This document shows positions 36,851 through 45,186 of a DNA stretch of 64,000 bases, piece after piece (position 1 is the stretch's first letter; the number at the start of each line of letters is the position of its first letter). The notes under the pieces are model-generated. The model had not been told where the DNA came from and searched no databases. It saw nothing but the letters and a program-made list of their open reading frames with translations. The position numbers were made by a program, and so were the translations under genes. The stretch is taken from positions 2,790,001 to 2,854,000 of the forward strand of contig NZ_CP085636.1 of assembly GCF_027571385.1 (NCBI RefSeq). The letters run 5' to 3'. The stretch comes from Shewanella sp. MTB7. Its GTDB lineage: Bacteria; Pseudomonadota; Gammaproteobacteria; Enterobacterales; Shewanellaceae.

Positions 36851-37345
36851 CTAACCTGTTGCTTGTTTTATAAAATCCTGAATTTCAATAACTGCTGATA
36901 TTTTGTCAGTAGATTGATAATCAGCCTTTGATAAAATTCGCGCAGCTTTTAAAATATTATCAGGTCCTACCTTTTCATAAACTTTAAAAAAAACTTCAAC
37001 ATCATCAGTAGAAATTTCAATAGCCCTTGCAAGTAACTTTAATGCGTCAGTTAAGTGCTGCTCTGATATGTCTTGAACATTGTCACGTTGTTTGGTCTCA
37101 CCCACAGGTATATCTTCACCAAATAGGTCCGACATACTAATATGCAAGAGTTCCGATAACTTGATAAGCCCGTTTAAAGAAGGTTCCCTTCTTCCATTAA
37201 AGTAATGACCAATAGCACCTTTGGTGGTCACTCCAAAGATATCAAGGAGGTCACCTTGCTGAATACTATTATGCTTCATAAGCACTTCGGCATTCACTGC
37301 CCATTTTGGTTTAGCCATACCCTGAATTAACTCCAAAACACCCAT
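36851..37345 (-). CDS. Phage repressor (helix-turn-helix, no protease domain)
   Basis: A 164-residue Cro/CI-type regulator. The DNA-binding part is the HNSIQQGDLLDIFGVTTKGAIGHYFNGRREPSLNGLIKLSELL segment with DLFGEDI after it, as in many prophage CI proteins. The rest is helical and charged and lacks a LexA/CI (S24) self-cleavage domain. I start at ATG 37345 because AAGGAG precedes it; upstream ATG codons overlap the operators. It would repress both early promoters through the ATACA-N3-TGTAT sites, and the sites at 37366 and 37394 can autoregulate it. Confidence 0.83.
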   Translation of the reverse strand: MGVLELIQGMAKPKWAVNAEVLMKHNSIQQGDLLDIFGVTTKGAIGHYFNGRREPSLNGLIKLSELLHISMSDLFGEDIPVGETKQRDNVQDISEQHLTDALKLLARAIEISTDDVEVFFKVYEKVGPDNILKAARILSKADYQSTDKISAVIEIQDFIKQATG

Positions 37346-37365
37346 ATATATAGTCTCCTTAGATA

Positions 37366-37461
37366 ATACACATTGTATTATATCACCACAACATGACAAA
37401 ATGTATTGTTTTGGTTTGCCGTTCAGACTATTTGGTGTATATTCGGGTATACAAAATGTAT
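37366..37461. promoter_or_regulatory. Right operator region between repressor and Cro-like gene
   Basis: Sites at 37366-37378 (ATACA-CAT-TGTAT), 37394-37406 (TGACA-AAA-TGTAT, one half altered) and 37449-37461 (ATACA-AAA-TGTAT) lie between the divergent repressor and Cro-like genes. Two of the three equal the left-operator palindrome. The arrangement of one altered site in the middle recalls a lambda-type OR with graded affinities. Confidence 0.8.
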
Positions 37462-37475
37462 ACTTGAGGTCGATT

Positions 37476-37724
37476 ATGACATTAAAAAAATACTATGACA
37501 GCTTGTGTCGTCCAGACAGACCAGTGTTTATTTTGCGAATGGAAACGTTGCTAAATAAATCTGAGGCTTCAGTGCGTTCTTATATAAATGGACATCGTAC
37601 TATTCAGCCTCAAGACGTTCGAAAGATTGTAGAGGCAACTGGCGGGAAGGTGTTTGAGTACCAACTAAGACCTGATGTTTATCCTGTTCCCATAGTTATT
37701 AACGCTGTAGAACGAGATGAATGA
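37476..37724 (+). CDS. Cro-like regulator
   Basis: An 82-residue protein with a helix-turn-helix core (FILRMETLLNKSEASVRSYINGHRTIQPQDVRKIVEATGG). Its place beside the repressor, in the opposite direction, with GAGGT upstream of ATG 37476, marks it as the early antirepressor-type Cro. It would bind the same palindromes and shift the phage to lytic growth. The C-terminus ends VERDE. The next small gene begins within its last codons. Confidence 0.8.
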   Translation: MTLKKYYDSLCRPDRPVFILRMETLLNKSEASVRSYINGHRTIQPQDVRKIVEATGGKVFEYQLRPDVYPVPIVINAVERDE

Positions 37725-37851
37725 GCAAGCTCGTAGAAAATTTGGTGACAAAAACAGGTTTCATATTCATGTCGAGGCATTACTCAAGCAAATTTCTGCT
37801 GTTCATTTGACTAGATTAGCTGTGTTGATTGAACCGGGGATCCTCGTATGA
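37717..37851 (+). CDS. Small early phage protein, 44 residues
   Basis: A short frame starting inside the Cro-like gene and ending with an ATGA overlap on the O-like gene, so it is translationally tied to both. The sequence (MNEQARRKFGDKNRFHIHVEALLKQ...) is basic and unassigned. Its location is that of lambda cII, but it is too short to be CII-like. Moderate confidence because only overlaps and position support it. Confidence 0.45.
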   Translation: MNEQARRKFGDKNRFHIHVEALLKQISAVHLTRLAVLIEPGILV

Positions 37852-38663
37852 GTATGGAGTTGATGGTGTTGGCCATGAAAGCGAAGGTCGGTAACAGTGC
37901 TAAGAAATTAGTGCTGCTTAAGATTGCCGATAACGCTGATGAAAATGGGGAATGTTGGCCCACCTACGAATCGATAGCAAATCATTGCGAAATGTCGCGT
38001 AGAACGGTTATCAGGCATATGGAGCAGATGATTTCAGATGGTATTTTGTCTAAAGAGATTCGCAAAGGGGGACCAAAAGGAAACCGCAGTAATGTGTTCC
38101 TGATTTCAATTTCTAAGCTGAAGGATTTAGCCGAAGCAACGGGTGACAATTTGACACCCGTACGGGTGACAGAGGATCACCCCACGGGTGACACAGGATC
38201 ACCCAGAACTAAAGATCTTAAAGATCTAGATCTTAAAAGATCTTCGTCCGGCACAAGCGCCGAACCAGAAAACACACCCAAATCGAAAAAGTTTGATTAC
38301 ACCGCAGACGATTTGAAACTCAGCGAGTGGATTCTATCCAGGATCAAAATCATCTTGCCCTGTGTCAAACAACCCAACATGAATTCATGGTCAAACACGA
38401 TCCGTTTGATGCGAGAGATCGACGGACTGACTCACAAACAAATTTCTGAGCAGTTTGATTGGATAAGCCGTGATCCGTTTTGGTCAACCAACATCCTAAG
38501 TCCTGAAAAGCTCAGAAAACAATGGGACACCATCACCGCGAGGAGACAGCCACATGGAAAATTTGCAAACAGCAATCAACAGAACCATCGACATGAAAGC
38601 GCACTCTTTGAAAGCCCACAAGCAAATCTCGACGCCCTCATGCGCAGATCTGACTCTACGTGA
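37848..38663 (+). CDS. O-like replication initiator
   Basis: A 271-residue protein with an N-terminal winged-helix DNA-binding domain (KKLVLLKIADNADENGECWPTYESIANHCEMSRRTVIRHMEQM), as in many phage O-type initiators. The C-terminal half carries another helical segment (WSNTIRLMREIDGLTHKQISEQFDWISRDPFW) like the DnaA-independent replication protein family. It should bind the iterons lying inside its own gene (38139-38205) and recruit the helicase loader encoded next. Starts with ATGA overlap. Confidence 0.78.
   Translation: MSMELMVLAMKAKVGNSAKKLVLLKIADNADENGECWPTYESIANHCEMSRRTVIRHMEQMISDGILSKEIRKGGPKGNRSNVFLISISKLKDLAEATGDNLTPVRVTEDHPTGDTGSPRTKDLKDLDLKRSSSGTSAEPENTPKSKKFDYTADDLKLSEWILSRIKIILPCVKQPNMNSWSNTIRLMREIDGLTHKQISEQFDWISRDPFWSTNILSPEKLRKQWDTITARRQPHGKFANSNQQNHRHESALFESPQANLDALMRRSDST
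38139..38245. repeat. Putative phage replication origin: iterons and AT-rich block
   Basis: Three tandem units of about 22 bases start at 38139, 38162 and 38184. Each has a GGGTGA...TCACCC-type inverted repeat (the first ends ACACCCGT). They are followed at 38211-38245 by repeated AGATCTT palindromes in AT-rich sequence. Iterons plus AT-rich DNA inside the O gene is the lambda origin plan. Confidence 0.7.
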
Positions 38664-39174
38664 CACCATGGCAACGGTGTATTTTTTTTAGCGCTTAAAA
38701 CGAGTTTATGGCGCGATGTTTGAAATAACATTCCCAACCCAAAACGCATTGTTAGATTCACAAGATGAATGGAAAAGCCTGATAGGCAAACTTGAACGTG
38801 AAAACATCGATGCTGGTATTGAACGACTCAAGAGCTTGATGACCGAAGACGTCAATTACAAGTGGCCAAATATCCCTTTGACCATTGGCTTGTGTAAACG
38901 CCATAAAACGCATGCGTGTCACAAAGCGAACTTTCCTAAGCTACCTGAACTATCAACGGCACAAATGCAGGAGAATAGAGCTAAAACCCTTCATAAGCTG
39001 AAAAAACTTGCTCAGGTACATCCCATTCATTTTGCAATCAAGACAGACGTAACCGAGAGGGTATTGAGCCCTGATGAGTTAGCCATAAAACGTCAACGCC
39101 AAGACTTTGAAAGGCAGATTTTGTCTGAAGCTAAGATGAAATATTCGCATTTAAATGCATCATCTCAACGCTAA
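38554..39174 (+). pseudogene. P-like helicase loader gene interrupted by a TAG codon
   Basis: From ATG 38554 (GAGGAG upstream), one frame runs through MENLQTAINRT... MATVYFF, then TAG at 38689-38691, then RLKRVYGAMFEITFPTQ... to 39174. The part after the stop contains YGAMFEITFP...EWKSLIGKLERENIDAGIERL...WPNIPLTIGLCK, the pattern of phage P/helicase-loader proteins. Frame and spacing are exact (162 bases between the first ATG and ATG 38716). So one gene of about 206 codons has a single nonsense codon, for instance from CAG. Re-initiation at ATG 38716 would give a 152-residue C-terminal product. Its N-terminus overlaps the O-like gene by 110 bases, more than is usual. Confidence 0.6.
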
Positions 39175-39191
39175 TTAAACACACCTGACCA

Positions 39192-39413
39192 ATGAGATTG
39201 CATACGGGGAAGAGCAGGGCAGAACGTGATGCTGTCGAGCTTGATAAACAACGCTGGTTTAAAGCCTGGTCTCAATTGAGACATTACAACCATCATCAGA
39301 TCTGCAATTGGCTTGAAACATTACCCAAAGACGAACAAAAAGATATGCGACGCCGACTCAATGCTATGCGCGGTACGGTCCAGAGAGTTCATCAACAGAG
39401 GCCCAAACCGTGA
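39192..39413 (+). CDS. Phage hypothetical protein, 73 residues
   Basis: A very basic, tryptophan-containing small protein (QRWFKAWSQLRHYNHHQICNWLETLPKDEQKDMRRRLNAMR) with no named family. It is probably a Nin-region protein of the early rightward operon, by position after the P-like gene. The start is not well supported by a ribosome binding site. No membrane helix. Confidence 0.5.
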   Translation: MRLHTGKSRAERDAVELDKQRWFKAWSQLRHYNHHQICNWLETLPKDEQKDMRRRLNAMRGTVQRVHQQRPKP

Positions 39414-39456
39414 ATGAACTGGCCGTGAACATCGATATGGCGTTGAGCACCATCAA

Positions 39457-39870
39457 ATGAGGTCAATACATTTGGATGAGTATCGTCAATTGGCTAAAGC
39501 CAAACCACGAACAGGTAAAAACAAAGGCAACGCTAAGGCACAAGCTGCCAAGCTCGCGCTTGATGTCGCTTTGCACTTACTTGAACTGCCAGCTTATGAA
39601 AAAGAAGTGAGGTTTCATCCAGTTCGACAATGGCGTTTTGATTATGCGTGGCCAGATCTAAAAATTGCACTGGAGATACACGGCGGCGTCTTTGCCGATG
39701 GCCGTCACAACAGAGGCAAAGGCTTTACCGATGACAGAGTCAAAATGAACTCGGCCCAGCTATTGGGTTGGACCGTCATCGAAGCGACGACTGCACAGGT
39801 TAACAATGGGCAAATGTTGCAATGGGTAACGACCGCAATCGAATCCAGGAGTTGTGATGCATCCAATTAG
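39457..39870 (+). CDS. Phage endonuclease-like protein (Vsr/DUF559-type PD-(D/E)XK)
   Basis: A 137-residue protein whose FHPVRQWRFDYAWPDLKIALEIHGGVFADGRHNRGKGFTDDRVKMNSAQLLGWTVIEAT stretch is the restriction-fold core: the Asp of FDYAWP, the Glu of EIHGG and the Lys/Arg patch follow the Vsr/DUF559 nuclease pattern. Proteins of this type stand where lambda-like phages have their Holliday-junction resolvase (Rus/RuvC-like), so a role in resolving recombination intermediates is likely. It overlaps the next gene by 14 bases. Confidence 0.65.
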   Translation: MRSIHLDEYRQLAKAKPRTGKNKGNAKAQAAKLALDVALHLLELPAYEKEVRFHPVRQWRFDYAWPDLKIALEIHGGVFADGRHNRGKGFTDDRVKMNSAQLLGWTVIEATTAQVNNGQMLQWVTTAIESRSCDASN

Positions 39871-40399
39871 ACTGATATCTAAACTGGCGCCAAAGGCCAT
39901 TAATTATCATTCTGCAGGGCGGGGCAGTGCGATAGATGTGATTGACTGGCGTACGGCAGCGCATGCGTTATCTGGTTTGTCACAAGAGGCAAGTGATTGG
40001 GCGTGGTACCGATTTGCAGGACAAGATGACAAACTGCCTAAAGTCGTCCGTGCCTTGACCATGTATGTGACGCTGTTTATCAAAATACGACATTACAAAA
40101 TTAAACCTGACACACTTACCGGGATAATAAACGTCTCTATTCTAGAGTTCACTCAGCCGTTATGCCGTACCTGCAGTGGCGAGGGTAGCGAACCAATCAC
40201 TAAAACCGTGTGCAAGCCATGTTGTGGTACGGGTAGACAAGGGATATCCAGACGACAACGCTGCAGTGTCATTGGTATCGACCACAAGAATTACACCAAA
40301 AACCATGATGAAGTGTCGAAAGAAATATTACGGTTATTATCAGCGTGGGAGCACGATATTTTTATGAATGTGCGCAAGAAAATGGGTGATATGTTTTAA
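39857..40399 (+). CDS. Phage antitermination protein Q-like (zinc-finger)
   Basis: A protein of about 180 residues with a central zinc-binding region CRTCSGEGSEPITKTVCKPCCGTGRQG (CxxCxGxG pattern). It is the last gene of the rightward early operon, just before the block of minus-strand genes. Zinc-finger Q-type antiterminators sit at this place and let RNA polymerase run into the lysis and structural genes. Start ATG 39857 (39854 is adjacent). Confidence 0.65.
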   Translation: MHPIRLISKLAPKAINYHSAGRGSAIDVIDWRTAAHALSGLSQEASDWAWYRFAGQDDKLPKVVRALTMYVTLFIKIRHYKIKPDTLTGIINVSILEFTQPLCRTCSGEGSEPITKTVCKPCCGTGRQGISRRQRCSVIGIDHKNYTKNHDEVSKEILRLLSAWEHDIFMNVRKKMGDMF

Positions 40400-40486
40400 C
40401 TAAATTGCGCAAACCAGAAGTGCGCAGAATTGAAACTGCGCACCGTGTGGAGCTGTATGCGGGGTCAAAGACCTAGGATTATCCGA

Positions 40487-41080
40487 TTAGCTACTTTTAC
40501 ATTTCATATTTGTATTTAACGAAACCGCGTTATTACGTGTGAACTCTTGTCCATTACTAAAAATCGCATTAAACGCCAAATATGCAAATGAATTTTCTTG
40601 TATAATTATATCGGATAAATTGACAGATATAACAGTATAAAAATTGTAACTTTCACCTGGTTTTATAAGATCCGAGATGTGATTATATGATGGTTTAAAC
40701 TCTCTCATGGACTTCACTTGTAAATGCCACTCTTGAGGAATTCCCTCCTCACCGGATTTTGAAAAATATAGCAATGAGTTTAACTCATGTTCCCCACCAG
40801 AAGATGTGAAAAACACTGTATTAAGATCTTTTGATGGTGTTAATTGTTTTAAAGATACGGATTTTTTACCCGAATTATGAAAGTTATGTGGAAACGCGAG
40901 TAACATTTGGCACTGATTGCTCTCATCATCATGAATAAGCGCAGTTTGAACCAGGCCTCCACCCTCTACAATAAAACCATCATTTGCTTTTGATGATTCA
41001 AACAGAGCAAAACCACTAATGACTAGAGCTAGGAATGAAAACACTTCTGCTATGCCAACTTCATTTTTAAATTTAATCAT
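40487..41080 (-). CDS. Hypothetical membrane-anchored protein, 197 residues
   Basis: One N-terminal membrane helix (EVFSFLALVISGFALFESS, about residues 13-31) and a larger, mostly beta-like soluble part with a Gly-rich start (DGFIVEGGG). No family recognised. Most of the protein is probably outside the membrane. It belongs to a minus-strand block inserted between the Q-like gene and the lysis genes. Confidence 0.55.
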   Translation of the reverse strand: MIKFKNEVGIAEVFSFLALVISGFALFESSKANDGFIVEGGGLVQTALIHDDESNQCQMLLAFPHNFHNSGKKSVSLKQLTPSKDLNTVFFTSSGGEHELNSLLYFSKSGEEGIPQEWHLQVKSMREFKPSYNHISDLIKPGESYNFYTVISVNLSDIIIQENSFAYLAFNAIFSNGQEFTRNNAVSLNTNMKCKSS

Positions 41081-41186
41081 ATTGACCTTTAACTCGTACT
41101 CGTTAATGTCTTAGTATTTGTGCTGCATGGAGGGGCGGTGCTAGATGTCTCCGGCTACTCGATTATGTATCAAACAGCACAGTAGT

Positions 41187-41765
41187 TTATTGTGCGACAG
41201 CATTTTCAGCAATAAATCCAATCTTTTTCATTAGGTTGACCCAAAGTGGATCCGACAGTTCTTTGTTTTTTAATGTCACTAAGTAATGTTCAAGTTCAGA
41301 CTCTAAAGCTTTCATAAACTTAGTGGCATTAATAATTTTTGTTTCACTACATACAATATTGCCACTACGCCTGATCCGCCAACCACCAGTAGTCTCCGCT
41401 TGGTGTAAAATACCGTTTCGAATATGCGGATAGAACTCATCGCCTAGCATTGCAAAGTCCGTTAAATACTTCGATGAGGAAAAGAACTCACTAAAGAGTT
41501 CTGTTCCTGATTTGGTCGATTTGTCGGCCCTTTTGGCGTCTGTTGATTTATTTAAGCCTTGCTGCATAGATAACAACGCTTCGATCATAAGGCATGAAAC
41601 AGCCATCATACTAAAGCCATGTTTAGCTTCATTGCTCTTAAAAGGCTCGAAAAAACGCTCCTGAAAACGTTGCCTTACTAGCTCGACAATACTGTTTTTA
41701 TCGCCATTTTTTTGAAATTTAGCTATGTCGCTTGAAAATACTGCTGATGATAATTCTACTGTCAT
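41187..41765 (-). CDS. Candidate HEPN-domain protein (RNxxxH motif)
   Basis: A 192-residue, mostly helical protein with Arg116-Asn-Gly-Ile-Leu-His121 (FYPHIRNGILHQAETTGGWRIRR). That is the R-N-x3-H arrangement of HEPN ribonucleases. A helical N-terminal segment with MMAVSCLMIEALLSM precedes it. The whole resembles an uncharacterised HEPN-like family of mobile elements. HEPN enzymes cut RNA in abortive infection and toxin-antitoxin systems. Catalysis and partners are inferred; no antitoxin is obvious next to it. Confidence 0.55.
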   Translation of the reverse strand: MTVELSSAVFSSDIAKFQKNGDKNSIVELVRQRFQERFFEPFKSNEAKHGFSMMAVSCLMIEALLSMQQGLNKSTDAKRADKSTKSGTELFSEFFSSSKYLTDFAMLGDEFYPHIRNGILHQAETTGGWRIRRSGNIVCSETKIINATKFMKALESELEHYLVTLKNKELSDPLWVNLMKKIGFIAENAVAQ

Positions 41766-41901
41766 AAATACTCTGTTATTTTATACATTTATTGCTACTT
41801 AAGGTGGTACACAACTTCGTGTTAAGGGGGAAATCGCCTCACAATGCAAATTTCCTAGCGAATTTACATATATGGATTCAAGTATGAGATTTGCGACGTA
41901 T

Positions 41902-42495
41902 TTAATCCCTTGATAGGTCACCGCTCACAATCTTCAACTGTTTATTTTCAGTAAGAAGGCCATTTACCATAGAAGCACTCAGGATAGCTTCAGTGATTTT
42001 TGCTCTTTGAATTGAGTTCGACAATTGATTCTGAATTTTAGCGATTATAAGACCTGATGCATCATTACCGCTATCAACATAACTTTGAAGTAAAGTTAAT
42101 GTTTGTCTTAGAGCACAGATAGAGGCGTAAAAACGCACGATTTGTTCCGAATATACTGGACCCAATTGGCCTATTTGACCAATATACGCATCATATATTT
42201 TGGGTTCAAAAAATACCGACTGAGCTATTGATTTGCCAATTAATTCAGGCTTCTCGGTGTGCTTTACAAAAACGGCTAAATTTGATTCCAACTGACGTAA
42301 GTAAACACGAATTTCAGCACGATACGCAGAAATCATTCCTAATTTTTCAAGTCGCTGACTATTTCTTGCTGTTACTGTTGCAATACGAGAAACAACAAGC
42401 TGCACAAAAAGAGCACTTAAAAGCCCTAATACAGCGCTAATAACGGCCAATGTCACTTTACTATCTAATAGTTCCAACATATACATCACAAACAA
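41902..42495 (-). CDS. Hypothetical membrane protein, 197 residues
   Basis: An N-terminal membrane helix (KVTLAVISAVLGLLSALFVQLVV) followed by a basic, helical region, probably a coiled coil in the cytoplasm. Unknown family. ATG codons at 42495 and 42480 are both possible. It may act with the neighbouring genes, which all read the same way, but spacing of over 80 bases suggests separate promoters. Confidence 0.5.
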   Translation of the reverse strand: MFVMYMLELLDSKVTLAVISAVLGLLSALFVQLVVSRIATVTARNSQRLEKLGMISAYRAEIRVYLRQLESNLAVFVKHTEKPELIGKSIAQSVFFEPKIYDAYIGQIGQLGPVYSEQIVRFYASICALRQTLTLLQSYVDSGNDASGLIIAKIQNQLSNSIQRAKITEAILSASMVNGLLTENKQLKIVSGDLSRD

Positions 42496-42578
42496 ATACT
42501 TAGTGCGACCATTATCAGCTAATTCAAACTGTAAAAGTAGTGCTTTCTATGCGCTGTTTGCAGTGTATAAATTGCTTG

Positions 42579-43484
42579 TTATGAAATCGTGCTGATGATT
42601 GCGCCCAATTGAGCCAACAAACCAGTTGCAACCAAACTTCCAGTACTTCCTTCTATAATGTTGCGAACACTTTTTAAGCACTCTGCAAGTATAACTTTCT
42701 TAGGTTTAGGGGAAGCTAACTGATTATCAATAGTCGCTATTTCAGCTTCAATTTCGGCTTGATCGTCCTGTTTTAAATTTAACTGACCTACAGACGATTT
42801 TAAAAACTCAACAAATTGGGCTATGTCATCGTTGCTAATTGTAAATTCGAGCGACTGCTGCGAGTTGTCTGATACCTGTTGCAGCTGAGAGTTTTGCATA
42901 CTGCCAATATTATTAGTAATTTTATAAGTAACGCTTTCAGCTGCTTGCTTCTCATTATTTGAAAAGGTCATGCCTTCACCCTTAATACCTTTTTGTTCGA
43001 GTTCCAAAGCCCAATTAAGAACTTCATTTCTCAATGAATCTAAGATTTTATGGATTTGGTTAATACCAATTTGAAGCACTGGTTCCATTGGTAAATCCAT
43101 TCCCCGCATAAGATCTTCGCGAATTTGTGAATGAAAGTTCATATCCAAAGTTCCTGATTCATTTGACTTTACAAGGCTCTCTAGTTCCGAAATAGAGTGA
43201 CTTATACGCCTAGACGACAGGTAGTCAGCGAGTTCAGGATCATTAACATGGAAAGGTATTAAACCTCTCATGGGATTCTGTACTTTTAGTGATCCATAAA
43301 TCTGTCGGTATTCGGGAAGCTCATTTTCAGCAACAGTGTAACCATTGAGTTCTTGCCGAAGCCATTTCTCGATATCATCGACACCTAACTTTCTAGAAAC
43401 CACGAGAGCTTTTCTAAGCAGGTTGGAGATATCGAAATTATTGTCTAAAGCATCTCGTTGCAGTTCAAGTACTAAGCCTGACAT
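42579..43484 (-). CDS. AbiTii-domain protein
   Basis: A 301-residue protein. The N-terminal part begins MSGLVLELQRDALDNNFDISNLLRKALVVSRKLGVDDIEKWLRQELNGY, very close to the AbiTii domain found in abortive-infection and toxin-antitoxin proteins. The rest includes a helical region and a small hydrophobic C-terminal segment (LVATGLLAQLGAIIS) that might contact a membrane. Defence against phage is the likely role but is inferred from the family. It stands in the prophage defence-like block. Confidence 0.7.
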   Translation of the reverse strand: MSGLVLELQRDALDNNFDISNLLRKALVVSRKLGVDDIEKWLRQELNGYTVAENELPEYRQIYGSLKVQNPMRGLIPFHVNDPELADYLSSRRISHSISELESLVKSNESGTLDMNFHSQIREDLMRGMDLPMEPVLQIGINQIHKILDSLRNEVLNWALELEQKGIKGEGMTFSNNEKQAAESVTYKITNNIGSMQNSQLQQVSDNSQQSLEFTISNDDIAQFVEFLKSSVGQLNLKQDDQAEIEAEIATIDNQLASPKPKKVILAECLKSVRNIIEGSTGSLVATGLLAQLGAIISTIS

Positions 43485-43673
43485 TCAAAATATTCCTCTT
43501 GTTTCATAATCTGTATAATGCGCATGTTCGGCTTCCAAATAACTCGTTAATCAAAAGCTAAAATATAGCTGGCGAAAATTAGCGACTAATGAGCAAAGGC
43601 AAATTTTCTTAGTTTAATTATTGGGATGAAGGTGACAGATTCACTCGTCATGTCCATATTTGTTATGAACTGA

Positions 43674-44048
43674 TTACCTACTTGCCGCCTTACAAACACC
43701 GCAAACTCGATAACCATTAAAAGCGCTTGTGGTAAGAATTTTTGAATCTTTTGAGTCAAAACACGCTGTACAATATAGTCGAGTATTATCACCATCAAAA
43801 TAGTAGCAACCACATTTAATTTCTGGTTTTTCAACTGGGTTTTTATGATTCTTTAGTACGAGATTCTCTTCTCTGAGCGTTGCAATTTGCTCTTTTAAAT
43901 CGGCAGCAGCTAATTTAGCGTCAGCGATTTCCATGCTTAAGTCTGCTAATAAGTTCTTAAACTCCGCTTCCTTAACGTTCTCTGAAATATCCTTCAATCG
44001 CTTTAAAAGAGTTAAAGAGTTGTTAATCGGTGAGATTATATCCATCAC
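43674..44048 (-). CDS. Small coiled-coil protein with C-terminal zinc-binding cysteines
   Basis: A 124-residue protein with a long helix/coiled coil (about residues 20-70) and a C-terminal cysteine set: CGC, YCTAC and CGVC, consistent with a zinc site. No family name, though similar proteins occur in accessory DNA. It is next to the AbiTii gene; another frame covering 43586-43834 is a shadow. Function unknown. Confidence 0.55.
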   Translation of the reverse strand: MMDIISPINNSLTLLKRLKDISENVKEAEFKNLLADLSMEIADAKLAAADLKEQIATLREENLVLKNHKNPVEKPEIKCGCYYFDGDNTRLYCTACFDSKDSKILTTSAFNGYRVCGVCKAASR

Positions 44049-44153
44049 TTTCCTTTCCTGTATAACTAATTGTTAATTAAAGTGAAACCGGTGATTTCGT
44101 TTTTTATAGTAATGTCGAAACTGAAACGTTTTGAGCCACTATTGAACAATTCC

Positions 44154-44963
44154 TTACATTTCTTTTAACTCGATACTCATCTCGTAAGTCATTAACTTTA
44201 CATTATTATTCGTTTCTGTGGCTTGAGAAAGACTTTCATCGATTTCCCCCGCAATAATCAAACCTTGTATCACCTTGTCGGGGAACTCTCTTTTAATTAA
44301 GCCCATATACATTGATAACTGTCCGAAAACCTTAAAATCTGCTTTCCCAGATTTTAACTCGATAACTAGTAATGAATTATCGGTTTTATGTTCCAATAGT
44401 ACGTCGATTCGGCGGGTCTCAATTTTGAATTCAACACCAATAGTTAAACCACCATATATTTGATACTCGGGAAACAGATAAAGAATTTGCTTGCAAAGTG
44501 TCTTTTGCAAGTCTTTCTCATAAGCAAAGTTTAGAGATTCGAAATTACTTTGGATATTCTGTGTTTGTATTGAACGATTAGCAAAAACCTGCTGTTCAAG
44601 GGATTCGCTAACTGCCTTCCAGCATAAGGCTCGTTCATCAGATGTAGAATCCGATTCCTTAACAAAATCTTCGATAGATTGCATTAGGATTGAGTCTTGA
44701 ATTTTATGAAGCATCTTCTGGTACATGGAAAGTGCTTTTCTAACAGGTAATGATTGCTCAGTTACAAATGGAGCAAATTTACCGCGAGTAGAATATAGCT
44801 TTGATATTTTCTCAAAAGATGACGTATTTGTATCATATATGTCAACGGGCATGCTAACTTGCTGTGAGTAATGTTTTGATATGACATTGATTGATTCCAC
44901 GTACTCACCAGACTTAGAGCCGACCTGATTTTGTTCAAGGAAACTTTCAAATTGTTCTCTCAT
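44154..44963 (-). CDS. PD-(D/E)XK nuclease-like protein
   Basis: A 269-residue protein with a C-terminal restriction-like core: RRIDVLLEHKTDNSLLVIELKSGKADFKVFGQLSMYMGLI gives D...ELK...QLSMY, as in NucS-like and other DUF-type nucleases. The N-terminal half is helical and unassigned, probably for recognition. Such nucleases act in restriction, mismatch-type repair or defence. It is the outermost minus-strand gene of the defence-like block and faces the unknown gene at 45419. Confidence 0.65.
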   Translation of the reverse strand: MREQFESFLEQNQVGSKSGEYVESINVISKHYSQQVSMPVDIYDTNTSSFEKISKLYSTRGKFAPFVTEQSLPVRKALSMYQKMLHKIQDSILMQSIEDFVKESDSTSDERALCWKAVSESLEQQVFANRSIQTQNIQSNFESLNFAYEKDLQKTLCKQILYLFPEYQIYGGLTIGVEFKIETRRIDVLLEHKTDNSLLVIELKSGKADFKVFGQLSMYMGLIKREFPDKVIQGLIIAGEIDESLSQATETNNNVKLMTYEMSIELKEM

Positions 44964-45186
44964 GTAAATCCCTAATTGTTAAGCATAACGGCATGTTATC
45001 TAGAACTCCGATAAACACTCCATGACCCACTAAATAATTCATATAAAAGTATTGTAATTTTAGTTGGTTACCAATGATTTTATTGTGAAGTTAGTATCGT
45101 TGTTGCAAGATAAACCGAGAACCTTAGTGTCTTGCCAAACTCTCATGAATGGTCAGATAAATTAGTGTGACTTTATTTTGATTTAC

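Noticed and set aside
38139..38205. Three regular repeats that could be taken for a CRISPR array
   Set aside because: Only three units of about 22 bases with no unique spacers between them, inside a coding gene, with inverted-repeat arms. They fit replication iterons better.
38661..38690. Hairpin ACACC/GGTGT with a T8 run as a terminator after the O-like gene
   Set aside because: It lies inside the P-like reading frame (stop at 38689 is in the same frame as the later part). The T run and stem are more likely part of a coding sequence, so a true terminator is not established.
43586..43834. Minus-strand frame overlapping the coiled-coil/zinc gene
   Set aside because: It overlaps 43674-44048 in another frame, has no ribosome binding site and shows no domain.
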